In this document: positions 57,248 to 64,000 of the stretch, one piece after another
Position numbering within the stretch: position 1 is the first letter of the stretch
How the letters are laid out: each line of letters starts with the position of its first letter
From: Symsagittifera roscoffensis
Lineage: Eukaryota > Xenacoelomorpha > Acoela > Convolutidae
Direction of reading: 5' to 3'
Length of the DNA stretch: 64,000 nucleotides
Assembly (NCBI RefSeq): GCF_963678635.1
Contig: NC_087070.1
Coordinates: 3,663,157 to 3,727,156, forward strand
Position numbers and translations under genes: made by a program
Notes under the pieces: generated by a model
Told to the model about the DNA's origin: nothing
Seen by the model: only the letters and a program-made list of their open reading frames with translations
Databases searched by the model: none

Positions 57248-57880
57248 AACCATTTTTGAGGTTACTTACTGTGTAAAATCAATATCAAGGGCCAGTTTTT
57301 CTCCGAGCTTGGTTTTTTAGCAAACGGTTTTTAAGCAATCTGGTTTATTAGCAAACTGGCTTCTCAGAAATTCAAACGGGGCATTGGCACAAAGTGAACG
57401 TTTGCCCGACTGCGCTTACGTTTGACACGGAAACAGGAAATTAGACACAAAAAAATAGAAGGATTTTGGACAAAAGCAAAGTGTTTACCAAAATTACCAA
57501 AATAACAGCTTCTTTTTTTCCCATTTCCCATATTTGTACTTTTCGAATTCGTTTTGAGTCTTTTTATTTATACCCCCCCCCTTTATGATGAAAAAAGAAA
57601 ATGAAAACTTTAATCTTAAAATTGGGTCAAAATTACTACAACACGGGGCTGATATTCAGACAAAAGAAAAACAAGGAAAAGTACCCTTTTGAAGCTAATT
57701 TAGATGAAATTGCTTCGGTTCGGCCTGCACCATATTGATAGCCAGCTTTTCACAGTATTATCGATCCAATGTTGCAAAAAAAAGGACTCGACTTTTCCTT
57801 TAGGGATGTATAATCAAAAAAACCATTCGTTTTTTATAAGGTTTCAATTGCTGATTGTCTAATTTCCCTGGATCCATTCG
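57248..57880. other. Intergenic, no gene seen
   Basis: AT-rich with homopolymer runs (C9 near 57574). It leads into the repeat block starting near 57880. Confidence 0.35.
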
Positions 57881-57989
57881 GCCTAACATGTTTGGTTTGC
57901 GTAGCGTTAACGAAATTAACAGGCTGTAAAAATTTATCAATCTAAGATTTTTTGAGATATGTAACTTTTTTTTATAAGTAATTGAATTG

Positions 57990-58300
57990 ATGAGACATTC
58001 TGAGGCCAAATTGTGCACTGGATACGCGCACAATTTTGTGTCTGTATGCTCCTGGAGTCAAGTGACAAGTCTTTAAAGATGTTAAAATTTAATCGGAACG
58101 ATCAAAGAAAATGAAAGAACAAAAAAAGAACAAAGGGAGTATCTTTGTTGACGAATCCGCTTACATTTCCCAAAAAGCACATTTTGCCCTAAACTGTGCA
58201 CTGAATAGGCGCATAAATTTGTGTCGGAATAATTTTGTACGTTTCAAAGTTCTACACTTTGATATTGTCCCAAATGTATAGTTTTTCAATTATTATTTTA
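57990..58300. repeat. 182-bp tandem unit array, left block
   Basis: CACTGGATACGCGCACAATT at 58015 and CACTGAATAGGCGCATAAAT at 58199, with GATCAAAGAAAATGAAAGAA and CTTACATTTCCCAAAAAGCA between. Same unit as the 59.3-60.0 kb array. Confidence 0.7.
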
Positions 58301-58319
58301 TCAAAAATTATTTGATATG

Positions 58320-58800
58320 AAATAGGGGACAGTCTGAGCATTCAGGGCTTTGCCCTGATATACGAGCAATCTTGTTTGATTTAATGATTCATTACGAGGC
58401 CAAATTGTGCTTTTTGGACCACTCCCTTTGTTATTTCTTTGTTCTTTCATTTTCCATTTTCGTCCTGGATGTCTGAGACTAGTCTTTAAACAAGTTAAAA
58501 ATTTGTCGGAACGATCAAAGAAAATGAAAGAACAAAAGAAGAACAAAGGGAGTGCTCTTGTGGCCCAAAACTTGCAATGAATAGGCGCATAATTTTGTGT
58601 TTGTATTTTCCCGGAATCCAAAGACAAGTCTCTAAACTTGTTAAATTTTTGTTGGATTGATCAAAGAAAATGAAAGAACAAAAGATGAACAAAGGGATCT
58701 GTCCAAAAAGCACAATTTGGCCTCGTAATGAATTATTAAATCAAACGAGACTATTCGTATATCAGGGCAAAGCCCAGAATGCTCCAACTGTCCCTTAATT
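58320..58800. mobile_element. MITE-like element with TIRs of about 100 bp
   Basis: Left arm GGGGACAGTCTGAGCATTC ... AGGGCTTTGCCCT ... CATTACGAGGCCAAATTGTG. The right arm (about 58690-58797) is its inverted complement, ending GCTCCAACTGTCCC. Flanking AATAG/TTAAT. The interior holds inverted GAAAATGAAAGAACAAA blocks. No ORF. The same TIR ends occur in the 17.8-24.6 kb region and at 60005-60059. Confidence 0.75.
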
Positions 58801-59245
58801 ATTTCATATCGAATAAATTTTGGGAAAATAAAATATTGAAAACCTATACATTTGGGACAATGTCAAAGTGTAAAAAGTAATACGGCCAATTAGCTAGCCT
58901 CAATTCACTTTGGAATGATTTTATTGTGCCGCATAATTAGCCAGGCATAAATAAATTGCGTTACGCTCTCAGCATTATGCATAAATTCTTCAAAGCGCGC
59001 ATAATTTAGTCCCGAACATGGTAATTTTGGCAATTTTCGAACCCCAGAACTTAGCAAAAATAAACGGAGGTAAAATACCTTTTTTCATTTGAACTACGGA
59101 CGTCACTATCTTTAATGGAGTCTAAGCAAGTTGTTGAAATATCTTTTTTCGATCGGCAAAAATTGACTGAATAAAACTAACAAAATTAACACGCTGCCAA
59201 AATTTATCAATCAAAGGTTTTTTGAGGTATGTAATTTTTTTTATA
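58800..59245. repeat. Local duplication, copy 1
   Basis: Colinear with 60060-60520: ACACTTTGACATT-type flank in inverse at 58240, then TGCGTTACGCTCTCAGCATT, AAAGCGCGCATAA and TTAGTCCCGAACATGG. Confidence 0.65.
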
Positions 59246-59269
59246 ATTATTTAATTTGATGAGACATTA

Positions 59270-59995
59270 CGAGGCCAAATTGTGCACTGGATGTGCGCAC
59301 AGTTTTGTTTCTGTATGTTCCTGAATTCCAAAGACATATCTTAAAACATGATAAAATTTATCGGAACAATCAAAGAAAATAAAAGAACAAAAGAAAAACA
59401 AAGGGAAAGTCCTTGTTGCGGAATCTGCTTATATTTCCCAAAAAGCACAATTTTTCCCAAACTGTGCACTGGATAGGCGCATATTTTTGTGTCTGTATCT
59501 CCCTAGATTCCAGAGACAAGTTTTTAAAAAACTTGAAATTTTGTCGGAACGATCAAAGAAATTAAAAGAACAAAAGAAGAACAAATGGAAAATCCTTGTT
59601 GCGGAATCCGCTTACATTTCCCAAAAAGCACAATTTTCCCAAACTGTGCACTGGATAGGCGCATTTTTTTGTGTCTGTATCTCCCTAGATTCCAGAGACA
59701 AAATTTTAAAAAGTTGAAATTTTGTCGGATCGATCAAAGAAAATGAAAGAACAAAAGAAAAAAAAGTGAGTGTCCTTGTTGCGAAATCTGCTTAGGTTTC
59801 CCAAAAAGCACAGTTTGGCCCAAAAACGTGCACTGGATAGGCGCACAGTTTTGAGTCTGTATGTTCCCCGATTTAGGAGGCAAGTCTTTAAACCTGTTAC
59901 CTGTTAAAATTTTCTCGGAACAATCAACGAAAATGAAAGAACAAAAGAAGAACAAAGGGAGTTGTCTAAAAAGCACAATTTGGCCTCGTAATGAA
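59270..59995. repeat. 182-bp tandem unit array, right block (4 units)
   Basis: CACTGGAT starts at 59285, 59467, 59649 and 59831, exactly 182 bp apart. Units contain TCCCTAGATTCCAGAGACAA, GTCGGAACGATCAAAGAAA, GAAAGAACAAAAGAAGAACA and TTCCCAAAAAGCACAATTT. The array ends in a right-end TIR (60005-60059), so it lies inside a TIR element. Confidence 0.8.
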
Positions 59996-60059
59996 TCATT
60001 AAATCAAACAAGACTGCTCGTAAATCAGGGCAAAGCCCTGAATGCTCCGACTGTCGCTT

Positions 60060-60520
60060 AGTTAATTCATATCAAAAAAAAATTTTGGAAAATAAAATAT
60101 TGAAAACCTACACATTTGGGACAATGTCAAAGTGTAAAACGTTGAGTCGTACGAAATTAATACGAACAATTGGTTAGCCTCAATTCAATTTGGAACGATT
60201 TTATTGTTACGGATAATTCGTAACGCATAAATAATTCGCGTTACGCTCTCAGCATTATGAATAAACATTCAAAGCGCGCATAACTTAGTCCCGAACATGG
60301 CAAATTTGTCAATTTTCAAACCCCCAGAACTTTGCAAAAAACAATTGGAGGTGAAATATCGTTTTACATTTGAACTCAGGAAGTCGCTATTGTCAATAGC
60401 TATCTTCAAAAGTTGTTGAAATTTATTATTTGAACAGACAAAAATTGACTGAATAAAACAAAACCACGCTGAGCATAAATGTTCCGTTTTTTTTTCAAAA
60501 GTCCGAACAAAAATTTTAAA
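60060..60520. repeat. Local duplication, copy 2
   Basis: Matches 58800-59245 with scattered changes (GCGTTACGCTCTCAGCATTA, AAAGCGCGCATAACTTAGTC, CCCGAACATGGCAAATTTG). Confidence 0.65.
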
Positions 60521-60559
60521 TTGAATAAAAAAATTGGTCAAAGGAAATTGTAAATAAAT

Positions 60560-61560
60560 TCAGGGCCAGTAATTGAGGAATTTTTGGATTAACATTGGAC
60601 AGGTAAAAAGAAGAAACCAAGCCTTTACGTATTGGTTATGCAATTTCTTAAAGAAATACTAACTAATAAATTATGTGTTTTTACGACACGCAAATGTCAA
60701 ATGAAATCCGGTGCAGATATGAAGCACGTTTTGGTTTGAGTTCCTATCTATAAAACAAACAAAAATTTTTCGGCCACGTTTTAATTTATGGCCTTCTTAT
60801 TTCCCGGCTCCATTCGGCTTAATATTTTGTTATGCATAGATTTAACAAAAGTAACGCCGGCGATGCGTAAATCTATCATTCAAAAGCTTTTCGAGGTATC
60901 TAAAAAAATGTTTCATATATATCCAAATTGATGAGATCATTATATCAAAAAGTTTCAATTTCAATTTTGAAATTGCTTGAGGCAAATTTATAAAAATTCG
61001 AGGGCAGTTTGCTAGGGATTTTTGAATTACCATTGGAGGATAAAGAGTAGATTACAAGCATTTATGAATTATTTCTGCATATTTGTTTATGAAATACTAA
61101 CTGAAAAATAATTTGTTTTAACATCACAAAGTGTCAAATTCAATCCGAAGCAGATATAAAGTTTAAATTCCTATCTTTGAATCGTAGCTTGGGCTTGAAT
61201 TTGACAATGTGGGATGTCAAAACAAATTTTTGAAATCAATTGGTTCAAGTAAATGTACTTAGAGAGACTTTGATAGCTCTTTTTTAGTAAATTTATTTTA
61301 ACCAACTGATTCCAAAATATTTCCAGGAGCTAATTTCAGAGATCAGAGCTATCAAAAGCACGTTTTTTTCTAGAAGCCAACCAACGCTAATTGAAAGGGG
61401 GTGATATTAAGCATAAAATAGATTTTTCTCTAAACCTTTTTGAAAAGGGTCGGCAGTCGGATGCAAAAACCGTTTTGGCAAAAATTGAAAAACATTGTTT
61501 TTTGGAAGCTCCCGTCAAAAAAAAAAAAATCAAATGACACTGTGGAAACCCTTATGCTCA
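60560..61560. other. Intergenic or gene 3' flank, no coding seen
   Basis: AT-rich. 60830-60900 resembles 57900-57960 and 59180-59240 at low identity. The part nearest 61.6 kb is probably 3' UTR of the CSRP-like gene on the minus strand. Confidence 0.35.
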
Positions 61561-61623
61561 GCTAGTCTTCAGTGATAATTCAGTTTGTTGGCTGAGTTGA
61601 TTGCAGACACTAGAAAAAGATGT

Positions 61624-61763
61624 TCAGTCGCTGGTGAGGCTGCCGGCGCCGATGCCGTACCCGTAGCCCCGCACTCCGAAATTCTTCCGGTGGCACTGCT
61701 GACAGTAGATGTCCCCCTCGTGGTCATTCATGCCTCCTATCTCCAGTTTCTTGGAACAAGTCT
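61624..61763 (-). CDS. Last coding exon of a CSRP/muscle LIM protein gene (partial)
   Basis: On the minus strand an acceptor (TTTGCTTTCAG) precedes an exon encoding the second half of a LIM domain and the CRP glycine-rich tail: TCSKKLEIGGMNDHEGDIY, CQQCHRKNFG, VRGYGYGIGAGSLTSD, then TGA. This matches the CRP/MLP pattern (C-x-K-x-L ... YC-x-x-C-x-x-x-x-x-G-x-x-GYGYG-x-GAG-x-L). The exon is much more GC-rich than its surroundings. CRP/MLP proteins act as LIM scaffolds at actin/Z-disc structures and in the nucleus. The first zinc-ligand half must lie in an upstream exon (higher coordinates). None was found before 64000, so the intron is at least 2.2 kb. Confidence 0.8.
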
Positions 61764-62220
61764 CTGAAAGCAAACACCGACATGTTATTTTTTATTTGTA
61801 TTGATGTAGCGTCCACAAGCCTATTTCTGGCTTTTTTCTATCCTTTTCTTGGGCTAAATTAGTAAATTGACAAATTTTCTTTGATTATTTGATGCACTCA
61901 AGATGAATAAATAAATATAATTTTCTCATCGACCAATAATTTCACTACTCATTTTAAAATATGCATATATTGCAATTTCAGCAAGACCTGTAGTGCCCCG
62001 CTAACTCAATTTTTGAGAGAAAAAACGAAGGAAGTTCAGCCTAGGTTTCCATTTCCTTGTTAATAGTTCATGCAGATATTTTCTAACAGTTTGTTCATGT
62101 TTGCTAGGCGCATGGGTTGCTTGCACTCAACCAGGGACTTCAGGTTTTTATTTCACTGCCAGATTTGAACTCATGACTTATTGCTCCGAAGTTGTACAAT
62201 TATTGTTCACGTGCTAGTAT
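61764..62220 (-). other. Part of the CSRP-like intron, no gene seen
   Basis: AT-rich. It includes a weak tRNA-like stretch on the minus strand at about 62105-62195 (box B-like GAGTTCAAATCTGG). The rest is featureless. Confidence 0.35.
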
Positions 62221-62261
62221 CGACGTAATTTCGAACCATTCGACGTTTTTACCATTCGACG

Positions 62262-62543
62262 AATAATTTAGTCATTATAACCCTCATTATGAACCTAATA
62301 TGATTCGAACGACAGTAGAAAAAATATAAAAAATAAAGAAAATAAAGAAAATTAAAGAAAACAAATTTTCTTTAATTTTCTTAAAACTACAACTCGATTG
62401 AAAGATTTCTTTCTCTCCTATTTACTCATTATAATGAGGGTTATAATGAGTAAATCGACGTAATTTTCTTTATTTTTTTTATTTTTTCTACTGTCGTTCG
62501 AATCATATTAGGTTCATAATGAGGGTTATAATGAGTAAATTAC
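62262..62543. mobile_element. MITE with arms of about 80 bp
   Basis: The left arm 62262-62343 (TAATTTAGTCATTATAACC ... CGAACGACAGTAGAAAAAAT ... AAATAAAGAAAAT) and right arm 62463-62543 are inverted complements with few mismatches. The interior has AAATTTTCTTTAATTTTC, AAAACTACAACTCGATTG and a further palindrome TTTACTCATTATAA / TTATAATGAGTAAA (62421-62454) that repeats the terminal motif. No ORF. Confidence 0.8.
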
Positions 62544-62599
62544 TGAAAAAAAATTCCAACTTGGTTTACAAACTGGAACCTGATCTAAACTACATTTTA

Positions 62600-63750
62600 T
62601 TATTGGATAAATTAGATATTTTACCACTGTAAAATATTTAATATTAACCAATCATAATCCATCTAACTAACAACCCACTTATTTGTAAGTGCTGAAATTA
62701 CTTGTAATTTCAGCACCAGAGAGATTTGAATTTAACTTAGAAATTAGTTGTCTCTCCAAGAGAACTTCAGCTGCCGCAATAAGCCAGTATACTCTAGATC
62801 TATTGAGCCTAGCAGAGACTAGTTAAACACCCTGAGACTAGTAGATATAAGAGTAAGATTAGGATCGGTATTAGACTAAGAAGTTGCACGAATCTATCTG
62901 GCCAAAAATAAGATAGCGTGACGAGCAGACGGTGTACCCTATCCGAAATTACTCTATGAGTTACACCTCGAACCTAACTCAAAAGGCGGCTGTCATGACA
63001 CAAACTGCCGGTCTTGATGTCTTCTAAAACCACTTCATAAAAGTTATTTCAATGTCTTTTGAGTTTTAGTAAGTAAATTTTTTAGTTTTTTTTTCAGTAC
63101 AGCATGAAAAAACAAGCATAAGACGATACAATCTCACCTCATTGGAAAACTAAAAATTGAAAAAAATTTTCAATCTCATTCAAAACAAGTAAGACTAAAA
63201 ATCTGTTTACCGAGTGTTGTTGAACTGCAAGACCTAGTTAATACAGTTAAAAACCTTGAAAATTAAATTATTTTTGGGCAAACTGATTTATTGTTTCAAT
63301 TCATTAGACTAGGTTTTTAGCCAGCCATTTTTTTGTTCCGACTTATTGAAAAATTGGAAGGAACTTTTCATTTGGGTGTGTTGTAGTTTTTTTTCTTGCA
63401 AAATCCAGTACCAAAATTAGTGATTGGAATGGGTCAAGTTATATATCAAATTGAAACTCTTTCAATTGTTATTCAAACTGTGTTAAAGCGTTTCAAAAAA
63501 CGTTGCCAGTGTTGAGAAAAACCGGTTTGAAGTGTTCGATTTTTTGTTTAACTTCGAGTGAGCGAGCAGGCTTATAACCGTTTGTTTTATTAGCTTAAAA
63601 ACTTACAATTGCCTAATTCAATGGCACCAGCACTACGCTCACCAGCACTACACAATCAACAACCCCCTCTCTTCCGCCTCCTCCTCCCGGTTTTTCAACA
63701 ACGTTTTTTCTACACACCCTCCTAATATTAATTTCCCCATTCTTACTCAC
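62600..63750. other. Intronic or intergenic DNA, no gene seen
   Basis: About 1.1 kb without a recognisable exon or repeat. It is probably CSRP-like intron. Confidence 0.3.
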
Positions 63751-63751
63751 C

Positions 63752-63800
63752 CTTTCCCCCCCCCCCCATTTACCCCCCCCCCCCCCCCACCCCCCCCATC
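63752..63800. repeat. C-rich low-complexity tract
   Basis: C10, then C18, then C7 with few interruptions. Such runs are prone to length errors. Confidence 0.8.
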
Positions 63801-63929
63801 ATATAGCCACATGTATTTGCAACCCAACTCTTTTGTGGGACCGTAAAATTGGGGATGGAGGGTTAAAATTGTTGGAGGGGTGTATATGAGGTGTTGGTGT
63901 GCCAAAAAACTGGTGTATAAGGCGAGAAA

Positions 63930-64000
63930 AATAGGAGAGAAAGAAATCTTTCAATCGAGTTGTAGTTTTAAGAAAATTAAAGAAAATTTGTTTTTTTTCT
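63930..64000. mobile_element. Fragment of the 62.3-kb MITE, inverted, cut by the window end
   Basis: GAGAGAAAGAAATCTTTCAA, TCGAGTTGTAGTTTTAAGAA and AATTAAAGAAAATTTG are the inverted complement of 62349-62418. Confidence 0.7.

Noticed and set aside
61585-61767. Plus-strand ORF of 60 codons
   Set aside because: It is the antisense shadow of the CSRP-like exon on the minus strand.
62100-62200. Minus-strand tRNA gene near 62.15 kb
   Set aside because: Only a box B-like GAGTTCAAATCTGG is convincing. Box A and acceptor pairing are missing.

Overview
This is AT-rich invertebrate metazoan DNA. GT-AG introns, an E2F factor with an Rb-pocket-binding tail, a CPEB1-type translational regulator and a CSRP/muscle-LIM exon place it in animals. 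The sequence alone does not fix the phylum. Most of the window is repeats: two Mag-like LTR retrotransposons, tRNA-containing modular repeats, MITE-like inverted repeats, a large tandem duplication and a 7-kb degenerate satellite.

Layout. (1) 75-11651 (+): a nine-exon WD40 gene whose spliced CDS is exactly 2769 nt (922 aa). I could not name it. Its larger introns carry dispersed repeats. (2) 11931-13487 (+): an E2F-family gene in one coding exon, 273 bp after the WD40 stop. Both starts sit 6-7 nt after a strong 3' splice site. (3) 13.5-25.2 kb: modular tRNA-containing repeats, then a 5.1/5.9-kb tandem duplication of noncoding sequence. (4) 27102-32956 (+): an eleven-exon CPEB1/Orb orthologue, 2403 nt (800 aa), with two RRMs, a ZZ-type zinc domain and a Gly/Asn-rich tail. 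(5) about 33.5-40.6 kb: a satellite of roughly 50 degenerate units of about 142 bp, each centred on a nested dyad. (6) 42089-49534 and 50102-57242 (both -): two related, decayed Mag-like Ty3/gypsy elements. Both have a gag start codon that straddles the LTR/primer-binding-site junction. (7) 57.3-61 kb: terminal-inverted-repeat elements, 182-bp tandem arrays and a local duplication. (8) 61624-61763 (-): the last coding exon of a CSRP/muscle-LIM gene. (9) 62.2-64 kb: a MITE with arms of about 80 bp, C-rich low complexity, and an inverted fragment of the same MITE at the window edge.

The four host genes do not form an obvious pathway. E2F regulates the cell cycle, CPEB regulates mRNA polyadenylation and translation, and CSRP acts in muscle. 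The WD40 and E2F genes could be co-transcribed, since they share a strand, lie close together and have acceptor-proximal start codons, but this is inference. The strongest candidates for something undescribed are the dyad satellite and the hairpin / tRNA-like / hairpin repeat modules.
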